64,000 nt of DNA from JAKZVK01 sp965248255. GTDB taxonomy: Bacteria > Acidobacteriota > Terriglobia > Bryobacterales > UBA6623. The notes under the pieces were generated by a model. The model searched no databases, was not told the DNA's origin, and worked only from the letters and a program-made list of their open reading frames with translations. The stretch is from NCBI GenBank assembly GCA_965248255.1, contig CBDFIW010000004.1, positions 2,418,001 to 2,482,000 of the forward strand, written 5' to 3'. A program made the position numbers and the translations under genes. Shown here one piece after another: positions 55,564 to 64,000 of this stretch; the first letter of the stretch is position 1, and the number at the start of each line of letters is the position of its first letter.

Positions 55564-57560
55564 ATGGGCAGCCGGTTCCAGTCAAGCAGGAGTGACCCGG
55601 GCGCACTGCGGCGCTTACTGCTGTCAACAGCCTTTGTTGCCGGGGCTGTGGCAGCAGTCGTGAACACTCTGTGGATGCTTTACGAGCAAGACGGGGGGCG
55701 GCTCCGCAGCGTCGGGATGGTCCGTGTGCTGCGGACAGCCGGCAACCTGCTGGGTGTCGATCCCGCCCGCTGGATGCCCGACTTCTTCGTGCGGTACTAC
55801 GACCTCGCCGACTGGGCCGGCCTGTGCACGTTTCTCGGTGGCGCCATCGCCGCCAATGTGGCGGCGTGTTTCGCTGTCACATTGGTTCTGTGTCCTCTTC
55901 TCGTAAGGGTGCTGCGATCGCCAAGCTGGAGGGCGTTGCGGTGGCAGATCGGACTGCCGCTGTTGCTGGACCTGGCATTGCTGGTCCCTGCGGTCACGGT
56001 GCCCGCCTTCTGGCTGACCAAGCAAGTGCTGCAGCTCGACTACTGGGGCCGCTGGGGCATCGCTCTGATGGGCGTTGGGCTGGGCTCGGCATGGCTGCTG
56101 CTCTTCGCCCTGCTCCGAACACAAGAAGCACTGTGGTTGTTCATTCATCGCCTTCGGTCGGTCTGTTTCGGTGTCGCCGGCATGGCGCTGCTGGGAACGG
56201 GCCTCGGGGCCTTCTCGTCGGGATCGAAACCCCCCGTGCCCGACGGTGGGCCCAACATTCTGCTCATCTCGATCGACTCACTTCGCCGGGATCATGTCGG
56301 ATCGTACGGCTATCAGCGCCCGACCACTCCCCACTTGGACAAGCTGGCTCGCGAGGGCGTGCGCTTCGACGCGGCGGTTTCGCCCACCTCGTGGACGCTC
56401 CCTTCTCACGTCACGCTGCTGACGGCCCTACCGATCCGGGTCCACCAGGTGCATGTTTCGTCACAGCGTTTTACGAAGCAAGTGCTCACCCTGACGGAAG
56501 TCTTGTCGCAAGAGGGCTACGCCACCGCCGGGATCGTGAGGGGGTCCTATCTGGATGCCGGTTATGGCTTTGCCCAGGGATTCGATCACTACGACGACTA
56601 CACCGTTCTGAACCGAGATCGAACCAAGCCCGACGGGAATGCGACCTCACCCATATCACTCCGGCTGGCAAATGAGTGGCTTGACAGTTGGGCCGCATCG
56701 GAGCGGCCGCAGCCGTTCTTTCTGTTTCTGCATACGTGGGACGTTCATTTTCCCTACGCGCCGCCGCATCCGTATGACACGATGTTTGACCCACACTACG
56801 AAGGGGACATCGTCGCGAGTCCTTACATGCGAAATCGCAGGATCAATCCCTGGATGGATCCGCGCGACCTAGAGCACGTCATTGCTCTCTACGACGGCGA
56901 AATCCGCTACACCGACGATCATCTCGGGCGTCTGTTCGACTCGCTCCAGCGCCTTGGCGTGTTCGACGACACGATCATCGTCGTCACGTCGGACCACGGC
57001 GATGAATTCTTCGAGCACGGCAAGAAGGGCCATGGGCAGAATCTTTTTGACGACGTCCTGCGCGTTCCCCTTGTCATGCGCTACCCGAGCAAGATTCCCG
57101 CAGGCCGAGTCGTCAAGGGCCAGGTCCGTTTGATGGATGTAGCGCCCACGATCCTCGGCTTGGCGGGCATCGAACCACCCGCGGACTTCGGCTACGCCGG
57201 CGACGACGGCCCCCACCCCTACCATGACTTGACGCCGCTTCTGGAAGGCGAGCCCGAGCGCGAGCCGCCGCCGCTGGTCGCCTTCGGTGATCTCTACGGC
57301 TCGCTCGTTTCGCTGCGGACCAGCGCGCCAAAATCATCCGCAGCCTCGAGGCTCCGGAGCAAGTCCAACGCTACGACCTGCTCCGCGACCCCGCCGAGAA
57401 GGAGAACCTCTTCGGTGACGGCAACGCCACCGTTGACACGCTGCTCGCGGCGGAGTTGGCCGAGTGGCTGGGTGTCGAACAACAGGAAAAACTGACGGCG
57501 CCCATGGATCTGGATGCCGAGCAGGTGCGAATCCTGCGTTCGCTGGGCTACCTGCAGTAA
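55564..57560 (+). pseudogene. Membrane-anchored sulfatase-superfamily hydrolase, frameshifted near the end
   Basis: About 665 codons. Residues 15-225 hold five or so transmembrane helices. The hydrolase domain starts GGPNILLISIDSLRRDHVGS, then SPTSWTLPSHVTLLTALPIR, where the usual Cys of C-x-P-x-R is absent and Thr/Ser stands in its place, as in phosphoglycerol-transferase or LTA-synthase-type members. VVTSDHGDEFFEHGKKGHG gives the remaining metal site. Near 57315, after GSLVSLR, one base is missing: the shifted frame continues AKIIRSLEAPEQVQRYDLLR and ends in VRILRSLGYLQ at 57560. The frame without the shift ends at 57495 in Ser/Arg-rich nonsense. Confidence 0.85.
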
Positions 57561-57576
57561 CTACGCAGCGGCCCTA

Positions 57577-57690
57577 GTGGCGCGGGCCTCCTGGCCTGCA
57601 GCGTCGACCTCCGGGTCGACGTTTTCGCCCACACCTCCCCTTTCCCTAGAGGCAGGAGTAGACCGGCGCGGACGCCGGTCCTGCCCGCCA
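57577..57690. repeat. Cluster of GTGGCG-type and related hairpins
   Basis: GTGGCG followed by GGGCC-TCCT-GGCC (57577-57602), GTCGACC-TCCG-GGTCGAC (57603-57620), then ACCGGCG-CGGA-CGCCGGT (57662-57679). The stems are perfect. They fill the gap between the convergent hydrolase and deacetylase genes, where a terminator would also be expected, but no T-run follows. Confidence 0.65.
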
Positions 57691-57738
57691 GAGGCGCGCG
57701 CCACAACCGATCGAGCGCCCCTCATAGCACTAGCCCCA

Positions 57739-58959
57739 TCACTGCGAGCGAATCGTCAAGACCGTATTAGGGCGCACGGTGACCAACAACCGTTTGCCGT
57801 TCTGGTGAGAGTACTCGCGGTCCCAGCTGTAGGTAGAGCCGGACGGCCTGTTGTTCACCGGGTCCTGCTCTGTCGTGACAGTCCAGGCCTTCGCCCCGTC
57901 GACTTCGAATTCAAGCGTCACACTGTTGGGATAAACCACAGGCGAGAGGTCGTGGACGACGGCGAAGCGCCCCTCGCCGAGAGCGTGGACCGTCGTGTGT
58001 TCTACGACGTCTTGATAGGCGTAGAGCGGACCGTTCGGGACATACCAGACGTCGTCGCGCCTGGCAATGTGGCTGAGGTGCTGCTCGTAGAAGTTGCCCT
58101 CGTCGTAGTCGAGCCAACTCGGGTGCGTGAGGAAGTTGTAGACGCCGCCTTGCTCGTATACTTCATCGAACTTCGAGTTGATGGCGGCCACGTCGGTGCG
58201 CCCTTCGGGCGCAATGCCGCCCTTCTTCTGCACGGACTGGGTGTAGGTGGCGCGGTAGCGGTCGCGATCCCAAGTGTTCATGTCGGGCACCAGGTGGCCT
58301 CCGGCGGCCTCGTCCGGGTAGATCCGCGCGACCAAGTAGCCTGCGTGCCTCAGCTTGCGATGGACGAAGTCGTATTCGCTGCAGAGGCCACAAGGATAAG
58401 CGAATGACCACACGTGCGGCTGATCGACATGGGCGAGAATGTCGTCGCGGGAACCGATCAGCTCGTAGTTCGAATAGGCCAGCAGGCAGAACCGCAAGTC
58501 CGGCGGGAACTGGCAAGGGTGCGTCCGCGCGTGAGAACCGATCTCATGGCCGTTCCGGACAGCGCGGGCCAGCACCGGCCACAGATCGTCGGCCACCTTC
58601 CGGGCCGTGCTGATGAAGAAGGTTGCCTTGATGTCGTAGCGGTCGAGCGCCCGGATGGCGTGCGGCACCTTCGGGCTCGAATCATCCGCCGTGTGCGTGA
58701 CGACCGCCTTCGCTGCGTTGAGATACTTTGTCAGACCCACGTAGCGGACGGCGTCGTCCTCTGCGGCAGCACGGACCTCATCCTTTGAGGTCCCAAGACG
58801 CTCGAGCGGATCCCCACTGCGCTCACCGATCGGAGCGGGCTCGGAAAGCCAAGTCCGAAAATCCGAAAGCGACAGGTTCTTATCGCGCGCCTGGTAGCCG
58901 ACCCAGATGAAGGCCCCGAGGACGGCACAGGAGAAAGCGATGCGAATGAGTGTTACCAA
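57739..58959 (-). CDS. Polysaccharide deacetylase-like (NodB/CE4) membrane-anchored protein
   Basis: A 406-aa protein with one N-terminal signal anchor (LIRIAFSCAVLGAFIWVGYQ). The NodB domain begins AAKAVVTHTADDSSPKVPHA, a variant of the T-F-D-D-G motif with the two Asp kept, followed by ATFFISTARKVADDLWPVLA and GHEIGSHARTHPCQFPPDL, the H-x3-H metal site. SFAYPCGLCSEYDFV carries the usual F-x-Y-P/R-x-P region in altered form. Such enzymes deacetylate surface polysaccharides or peptidoglycan. The C-terminal 90 residues form an extra beta domain. Catalysis is likely but not certain. Confidence 0.82.
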   Translation of the reverse strand: MVTLIRIAFSCAVLGAFIWVGYQARDKNLSLSDFRTWLSEPAPIGERSGDPLERLGTSKDEVRAAAEDDAVRYVGLTKYLNAAKAVVTHTADDSSPKVPHAIRALDRYDIKATFFISTARKVADDLWPVLARAVRNGHEIGSHARTHPCQFPPDLRFCLLAYSNYELIGSRDDILAHVDQPHVWSFAYPCGLCSEYDFVHRKLRHAGYLVARIYPDEAAGGHLVPDMNTWDRDRYRATYTQSVQKKGGIAPEGRTDVAAINSKFDEVYEQGGVYNFLTHPSWLDYDEGNFYEQHLSHIARRDDVWYVPNGPLYAYQDVVEHTTVHALGEGRFAVVHDLSPVVYPNSVTLEFEVDGAKAWTVTTEQDPVNNRPSGSTYSWDREYSHQNGKRLLVTVRPNTVLTIRSQ

Positions 58960-59153
58960 GGCGTCACCGACCGAGCCGTGACCGTCAGCACCTATGTAGT
59001 CAGATACTTGTCAAAACTGCCAGGAAACCCCTGGACGGACTCAGAGCCCCGCCGGTCAGGGTGGGGTCAATCGCCCGATGTGCAAACACTACATTCAGAC
59101 ACGGCGTCCCTATTGGCTCCGGCTCGCCTGGGGAAGACGTGGTCAGCTCGACC

Positions 59154-60236
59154 TCACTGCTGCTTCTGATTCTCCGTCAGTTCCTCTTCCTCTTCCTCGG
59201 GCGGCTCGGGGATCTTCTCCTCAAGGAAGGCAAAGATCCGGTCCCAAGCGCGGTCGCGGTCCATCGTCCAGTCCAGCGGCTGATCTCCGGTGTGGATCGC
59301 TGTCAGAAAATCGGTTGGGCGGCCGCGGAAGTCGAGCAGCCGGTATTCGACCCCGTGCTCACCGAGCTTTTCCAGAAACCGCCGCTGATCTTGGTAGCTC
59401 GGGTCCGTGTCGGTGGTGATGAGCATCAAGGGCGTCGTAATACGCCGGGCGTTGCGAAACCCGTCTCGAGCACGAAGTTCGCGGATCAAAGCGCTCTGGG
59501 ACAACTCTCGTCCGAACAGATGATCTGACATCGCCCGAAGGCGATCCATACCGGCAAACCCGTTCTCGACCATACCTGAGAAGACAGCCGGTGAAATCAC
59601 GATGGCCGCTTGAAAGACGTTCGAGCGCTCGATCGCAAGCAGTGTCGCGGTGGCGCCGTGGCCCTCGCCGATAATGCCCGCTCGCCTCGAGTCGACGTAG
59701 TCGAGTTTGCGGGCGAGTTGCGCCAGTTGAAGTAGGTCAATCACCTCACCCTTGCCGTACTCGACCAAGCCTTGTGAGCGGCCCTCCAGCCCCCCTCGCC
59801 CTCGAAACGTAGGGGCCACAACCACGTAGCCCCGGTTCGCCAACTCGAGCGCGACGGCCCGATAGCGTTCGCTGACGCCACGCTCGGAACCGTGGTTGAG
59901 AACGACCAGCGGGTACTGCGTCTCCTTGTCGACAATGTAAGGGCGGGCAAGGATGCCCGTCATGTGGAGCTTGAGACTTTTGTAAGCGACGTGGAACGCT
60001 TCATAGCCGTCGCCACGATGGAAGCGCTCCAGTTCGCGCAGCTCCCATTCGCGGATGCCGAGCTTCTTCCAGTCGCGTTCGGGAGGCGGGGTAAGCGATT
60101 CCGACGTCAGTGCACGCAGACCCGGCGGTGTTTCGGGCCGGGCGGGCGTCACAGCAAGAGCGGCAAGCCCAACAACGAACAACAGCAGACGGCTCGGCCG
60201 TCGAAGGATCGGGACACGAGGTGTCACGGTACTCAT
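59154..60236 (-). CDS. Exported alpha/beta-hydrolase-fold protein lacking the nucleophile Ser
   Basis: A 360-aa protein with a signal peptide (LLLFVVGLAALAVTPARPET). The alpha/beta-hydrolase core is clear: PLVVLNHGSERGVSERYRAV (oxyanion region H-G), YVVVAPTFRGRGGLEG, then DSRRAGIIGEGHGATATLLA, where the nucleophile elbow should be G-x-S-x-G but reads G-E-G-H-G. A serine codon AGC to GGC change would explain it. DTDPSYQDQRRFLEKL supplies the acid Asp, and the C-terminal His region reads AIHTGDQPLD. The family includes dienelactone hydrolase and prolyl-oligopeptidase-like enzymes. The tail is Glu-rich (PEPPEEEEEELTENQ). Possibly a pseudoenzyme or decaying gene. Confidence 0.8.
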   Translation of the reverse strand: MSTVTPRVPILRRPSRLLLFVVGLAALAVTPARPETPPGLRALTSESLTPPPERDWKKLGIREWELRELERFHRGDGYEAFHVAYKSLKLHMTGILARPYIVDKETQYPLVVLNHGSERGVSERYRAVALELANRGYVVVAPTFRGRGGLEGRSQGLVEYGKGEVIDLLQLAQLARKLDYVDSRRAGIIGEGHGATATLLAIERSNVFQAAIVISPAVFSGMVENGFAGMDRLRAMSDHLFGRELSQSALIRELRARDGFRNARRITTPLMLITTDTDPSYQDQRRFLEKLGEHGVEYRLLDFRGRPTDFLTAIHTGDQPLDWTMDRDRAWDRIFAFLEEKIPEPPEEEEEELTENQKQQ

Positions 60237-60568
60237 CCGGAGGCCAGAAAGAGATTGTAACGCAGTTGCGGGAACGGGCCGGCGAGGCCACTCACATACG
60301 ACACGCTACCCGCCGAGCCTTAGGCTAGCCTCTGAAATCCCAGCGGTAGGGGCCGGCCCCCCGCGCCGGCCCGCTCTCGGAGCAACGATCAGTCATCGAA
60401 TCGTGACGAGCCAGGCGGGCACGCGGGGATCCGCCCCGAGGCGTTCTCGTGAGCGATACGGGCTAGCCGCGGCGGTACAGGAGCGGCATGGGTACTCTCT
60501 GAAATCGATAAGACTCCTAACGAGCGATCGGCGAACGGGGAATCACTTGGTGCCACCGCCCCCGTGTC
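60237..60568. other. Gene-free gap with GC-rich palindromes
   Basis: A palindromic patch GGGGCCGGCCCC followed by GCGCCGGCCC lies near 60350, with further CG-rich inverted motifs to 60470. No coding frame is convincing. The gap separates two reverse-strand genes, so it presumably holds the promoter of the hydrolase gene; I see no clear promoter boxes. Confidence 0.5.
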
Positions 60569-61549
60569 TTATGCCGAGCGACTATCCCCCGGCCCGCGGC
60601 GAGCCACAGACGGCCCTCGATTGGCACGCGCCGTCAACCAGTCCGGCGAAGTGCCGAAGCCGCTCAGCAGAGGCACTCCCAAGGCCATCATGAAGAAGAT
60701 GAAACCAGCCAGCCAGCCCACAATCGGAATCGGCTGCAAGATCGTAACCAGCACCGCCCCCAGCAGCACCGCCACAAGCGGACCGGCGCGCGACGCCAGC
60801 CCGTGTCCCACCCAGTAGCTGATCCCCGCGTAGCCCACGACGACCAGTACAAACATCACTGTCGAAAACGGGAACCGCAAGCCGGGAATCCACAGCGGGA
60901 TGACCGCCGAGAGTACGGTCAACAGAAAAGAAGCCACCACCACGCCCAGGCCGAGAATAAAGGACAAGCCGGCTCGCCGGCGAGCGGTTTCGGCCAACAC
61001 GGCCAGCCGTTGCTCACCTAGGATGGCCCCACACACCAGCGCCAACACCGGTTGAATCACGAGCGCCGCGAGCACGCAGACGATCAGGAGGACGACTAGG
61101 CCCGAGGCGACGATCGGTATTATCGAGCGAATAGATGTGACCTGGCCGCCCACCCGGGCCTGCTGCACGCCGCGCACGCGACCCATGATGGCCGTCGCAT
61201 CTCCGTCCACATGCGCTCCCGATCGTAGGCGGACGTTGCCGGCAATGGTTGTGACATCAAGGCCCACCTCGCCGCCCAACTCCACGTTGCCGGCGATCGC
61301 AAGCGCGTCGCCCGCCACTTTGCCGCCAATCGTCAGATCCCCAGCGATCGTCAACGCGTCGCCCGTCACCTCGCCTTCGATCACGATCGAACACAGTATG
61401 CAGACGGCATCGTAGACGGTCTCACCCGCCTCGACACGGATGTTCTCGCCCATCATGAAGCGGTCCTGGCGGGCTTGCAGCGGGAACGAGGCCCCGAGCA
61501 ACAGTAGAAAGAGCCCCGCCCGAACTACGGTGAGAGCCTTGGTCGGCAT
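60569..61549 (-). CDS. Polymer-forming (bactofilin-like) domain membrane protein
   Basis: A 326-aa protein from ATG 61549, which starts the signal peptide (KALTVVRAGLFLLLLGASFP); ten codons of open frame lie upstream. Residues 35-125 are a right-handed beta-helix of short repeats such as EGEVTGDALTIAGDLTIGGK, VAGDALAIAGNVELGGEV and GLDVTTIAGNVRLRSGAHVD, the pattern of bactofilin/polymer-forming proteins. Residues 150-310 carry four or five transmembrane helices. Such exported beta-helix plus membrane proteins are common but poorly studied. The two Cys in VCILCSIVIEG might bind metal or form a disulfide. Confidence 0.82.
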   Translation of the reverse strand: MPTKALTVVRAGLFLLLLGASFPLQARQDRFMMGENIRVEAGETVYDAVCILCSIVIEGEVTGDALTIAGDLTIGGKVAGDALAIAGNVELGGEVGLDVTTIAGNVRLRSGAHVDGDATAIMGRVRGVQQARVGGQVTSIRSIIPIVASGLVVLLIVCVLAALVIQPVLALVCGAILGEQRLAVLAETARRRAGLSFILGLGVVVASFLLTVLSAVIPLWIPGLRFPFSTVMFVLVVVGYAGISYWVGHGLASRAGPLVAVLLGAVLVTILQPIPIVGWLAGFIFFMMALGVPLLSGFGTSPDWLTARANRGPSVARRGPGDSRSA

Positions 61550-62182
61550 GTAGGTCACGTCCGTCGAGTTTCCCGCCACTCCGCTACAAGTACGTACGAT
61601 TGTAGTGGATCAAGGTTCCGCCGGCTGGCACCGCAATTTGACGCATGCGGCACGCCAACCAACCGAGCCGTGACCGTAAGTACGTATGGAGTGAAATCCT
61701 TGCCAAGTGCGGCAGAAAGTTTCAGAGCTTCCGACAGAGGAGCCGGCGTAAGCCAGCGCGCTCTCTTGAAATCGCAGCTGTGTCCGGTCCACCATGACCA
61801 CCCCGCTTGGTTCCGGCTCGTCCGGGTCAGGGAGCGGTTCAACCCGCACACCTCCGCCCGCCCGGCCGGCCCCCACCCGTGGCGCGTGCCTCCCGGCCGA
61901 CGTTCCTTCCGCGCCGCATGCTTCAGCTTGCAGTCCCAGCCCTCGGCACTACCCACACGGCTGGTCTGGGGAGTTGCGCCGGGCATTGGGGGCTTCAGGG
62001 GCATCCGGGCCTCGGGCGGGACGTAGGGGATGGGTTGGAAGGGCGAGTAGGGATCGGGAGCGTCGTCGTGGGGGGTGTAGCGCTACGCGGTTTTGTCCTC
62101 GAACGTCCGTCCTCGAACGTCCCTACGCGGAGGAACGCGACGAGACCCAGGCGATGAAGTAGTACTCCAAGGTTGTTGGGGT
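61550..62182. other. Gene-free stretch with GC-rich low-complexity sequence
   Basis: Contains ACCGAGCCGTGACCGTAAG near 61662, similar to ACCGAGCCGTGACCGTCAG near 58970, and a tandem pair of GTCCTCGAACGTCC (62095-62122). A reverse-strand open stretch (62082-61555) begins with a Pro-rich, protein-like run, DDAPDPYSPFQPIPYVPPEA, but has no start codon before it and soon becomes repeat sequence. No gene is supported. Confidence 0.55.
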
Positions 62183-62920
62183 TTAGCTCGCTGGGTCGCT
62201 GTTGATTCCAAGCCCCAGCAACTTCCCATTCGGACGCAACAAGAGTCCGGCCTCGCACAGCGTCGTGACGGCCCGCTCAATCTCCTCCAGCAAAACTTCC
62301 CTGCCCCGGCGCTGGGACAGCTGCTTCAAGACCGCCTCCGGCTTCTGCGCGGAATCGCACAACCGATAAACCTCCGCCTCCGCCTCCCCCGTCGTGCCAT
62401 GGGTCTCTCGTGCGCAAGGTCGCGTGTCGACGATCCGCAGCCGAGTCCCGTCATCGTGAACTCGCAGCAACGGCCGCGATCGATTCCAGACCTCGTTCCA
62501 CTGCCCCAAGACACCCTGCAGCAACCGCTGGCCCGGGTGCAACTGAAAGCTGCGATGTACATGCCCCGGCCGGACGCTGTCCTCGAACGAGTACGCAAGC
62601 CGCATCAGTGATTCATTCGGTAACGGATACACATACGAATACGCCCGGCTCGGCACCAGCTCCAAGCCGTAATCAGCGGCCCTCGTGTGATAGGGACTGA
62701 AGCGGTCGTAGCGCGCTCGCACCAGTCCCGACGGCGGCTGGAAATGGAAGATCGCCGGCAGCCAGCGTGCCATTTGGGCATACCAGTCATCCGACTCGCC
62801 GGGGATGCCGCTGAGCATGTTCCACGACGCCTCGATCCCGAACTGGGCGGACCATTTCAACGACCTCGCTTTCGAGAGGGGTGTCCTTCAGATGGGCATG
62901 GAGACGAGAGTGACGTCCAT
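62183..62920 (-). pseudogene. RiPP-maturation radical SAM protein, internal-deletion remnant
   Basis: ATG 62920 begins MDVTLVSMPI and then meets TGA. 'V-x-L-V-S-M-P' is the usual N-terminus of RiPP maturation radical SAM proteins with a B12-binding domain. Ten codons later the sequence resumes as KWSAQFGIEASWNMLSGIPG, HFQPPSGLVRARYDRFSPYH and YSYVYPLPNESLMRLAYSFE, the C-terminal part of the same family, ending at 62183. The middle several hundred codons, including the CxxxCxxC cluster site, are gone. The upstream gene on the same strand is another radical SAM gene, 38 bases away. Confidence 0.72.
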
Positions 62921-62958
62921 CGCGATGGACGTCTGTTGGGGTGCCTGCGGCTTACCCG

Positions 62959-64000
62959 TTAAGCCGCGCCGACGCCCGCTGCCTCACGGTCGCCGGCGTG
63001 AAACGTCCAGGATTTTTCGAAGCCGCCCACAGGTCCCGGAATCGGGCTGAAGTCCTGATGGACCCATTCGTAATACTGCGCCGTTTCGGAAACAAGCCGC
63101 GACTCTTGTTGCTTCTCGTGCGCGGTCAGTCCTTGCAGATAGCTTCCATCCTTTTCGAGCTGTGACAGCGGCGTCGCCTCGATATGGTCTACAGCCGAAC
63201 GAAGCGTATAGCACGCGATGCGGTTGCAGACGGCGGTCAAGTGATGAATGTACGCTTTCTGAGAGTCCGTGACGGTGTTCTTCGCGGGCAATCTCAAATG
63301 TGCCTCGAAGAGCATGCCCCGCAGGATGTGACACAGTCCCTGAATGGTGAAGTTGCGCTCGTAGAAGGTGTCAATCATCCAGTCGTAGAACAGGTCCAGT
63401 TTGGAGTCGAGGAAGTTGTAATCCGGCTCGAACTGCGTACCACCAAGCCGGCCCTCCTCCTCCAACCGCCGCTTGATCGGTGTCCCCGCATATGGCAGCA
63501 TGCGGCAGAACGGCGCGACGGACCAGCCGTCTCCGATGAACTCTTCCAGGAACGCGATGTTCGTTCGAATGCTGTCGAACGTCGAATACGGATCGACCAA
63601 CATGAAGCCGAAGTCGTACGAAAGGCCGAAGCTCTTCAGTATGCGGCCGGCCCGCAGATGTGCCTCGGGCTTGAGCCGCTTGCTCATATTGAGCAGACCT
63701 TGCTCGTCTCCTGATTCCACGCCCATGTAGACGTGCGTCAGTCCGCCCGCAATTAGCCGTTCGATGATTTCCGGCTCAATCTCATCGGAACGGCAACTGA
63801 TTTTGAACGCAATCTCGCCGCCAAGACCCTCCGCCGCGATCAGATCCGCGATCTCCACCGCCCATTTTTTGGCGAGCTTGCCGCCAGCCAGGAAGTCGTC
63901 GTCCTGGAACAGAAAGATCGGAACGCCCCGGTTGCGGTGTAGATCGATCATCTCATCGACGACCGCCCGCGGCTGCCGCAGTCGCCGGAGCTGTCCCCCT
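62959..64000 (-). CDS. Radical SAM protein (B12-binding type), 5' end outside window
   Basis: The frame is open to the window edge (at least 346 codons); the ATG at 63951 is internal, since RQPRAVVDEMIDLHRNRGVP continues in frame upstream. Visible radical SAM features include IFLFQDDDFLAGGKLAKKWA (strand with the D-D-D-F signature), ISCRSDEIEPEIIERLIAGG, THVYMGVESGDEQGLLNMSK and APFCRMLPYAGTPIKRRLEE. The cluster Cys motif and any cobalamin domain would lie upstream, off the window. Beside a RiPP-type radical SAM remnant it is probably part of a peptide-modifying operon; the substrate is unknown. Confidence 0.8.
   Translation of the reverse strand, partial: GGQLRRLRQPRAVVDEMIDLHRNRGVPIFLFQDDDFLAGGKLAKKWAVEIADLIAAEGLGGEIAFKISCRSDEIEPEIIERLIAGGLTHVYMGVESGDEQGLLNMSKRLKPEAHLRAGRILKSFGLSYDFGFMLVDPYSTFDSIRTNIAFLEEFIGDGWSVAPFCRMLPYAGTPIKRRLEEEGRLGGTQFEPDYNFLDSKLDLFYDWMIDTFYERNFTIQGLCHILRGMLFEAHLRLPAKNTVTDSQKAYIHHLTAVCNRIACYTLRSAVDHIEATPLSQLEKDGSYLQGLTAHEKQQESRLVSETAQYYEWVHQDFSPIPGPVGGFEKSWTFHAGDREAAGVGAA

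Noticed and set aside
61555..62082. Possible RiPP precursor or proline-rich protein on the reverse strand
   Set aside because: The Pro-rich run has no start codon after the TAG at 62083-62085, and the frame soon enters repeat-like sequence shared with 58.97 kb.

Overview
This 64 kb window is GC-rich bacterial chromosome, most likely from an Acidobacteriota-type organism (Solibacter/Bryobacter-like). That placement is an inference. It rests on a carboxypeptidase-regulatory/TonB receptor, a protein with the QNA-K-STGPRT-EGK signature, many sulfatases, an AtuA-family protein, and abundant short palindromic and 'NEPN'-type intergenic repeats. No rRNA, tRNA or CRISPR array was seen, so the taxonomy cannot be fixed from this window. 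The secreted sialidase, three sulfatase-like hydrolases, a polysaccharide deacetylase and gamma-glutamyltransferase suggest a glycan and peptide scavenging lifestyle, possibly host-associated.

Layout. 0-4.2 kb: end of an AtuA gene, a Dabb-like secreted protein, an M20 peptidase, a 1 kb repeat field and an unknown secreted protein. 4.2-7.1 kb: a 61-aa membrane protein with the 3' stub of an ammonium transporter gene, a Tat-exported sialidase, an ORF6N gene and a duplicated sialidase 3' fragment. 7.1-10.9 kb: an IS3 copy joined to a truncated integrase and an IS91-type transposase. 11.5-22.3 kb: the most coherent block, a membrane/polyamine cluster of XpaC-like protein, TelA, DUF4178, DUF2617, a large lipoprotein, DUF350, a K+ channel with RCK domain, a Tat-exported flavin amine oxidase and a membrane-fused spermidine-synthase-like protein. 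22.3-29.2 kb: stacked mobile DNA (IS630, IS91 with tyrosine recombinase, group II intron, second IS630 type). 29.3-35.7 kb: TonB receptor, VWA protein, AAA ATPase and a divergent TrmB-type regulator. 35.8-45.6 kb: IS630 copy, a 5'-truncated membrane protein, broken ggt, radical SAM protein, VOC protein, slipin fragment, frameshifted amt with a second 61-aa protein, and IS110. 46-49 kb: second IS3 copy and a repeat-associated protein. 49-51 kb: grpE-dnaJ. 51-61.5 kb: sulfatases around a third IS630 copy, deacetylase, alpha/beta hydrolase and a polymer-forming membrane protein. 62.2-64 kb: a radical SAM operon of RiPP-maturation type entering from the right edge, whose second gene is an internal-deletion remnant.

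Two themes stand out. First, decay: in-frame stops in ggt and a sulfatase, frameshifts in amt and another sulfatase, a group II intron RT with YAGD in place of YADD, a hydrolase without its nucleophile serine, and near-identical IS copies. This fits recent IS expansion and relaxed selection, although some single-base breaks could be sequencing errors. Second, possible new biology: the TelA/DUF350/K+ channel/polyamine cluster, and a 61-aa single-TM protein found twice next to ammonium transporter sequence.
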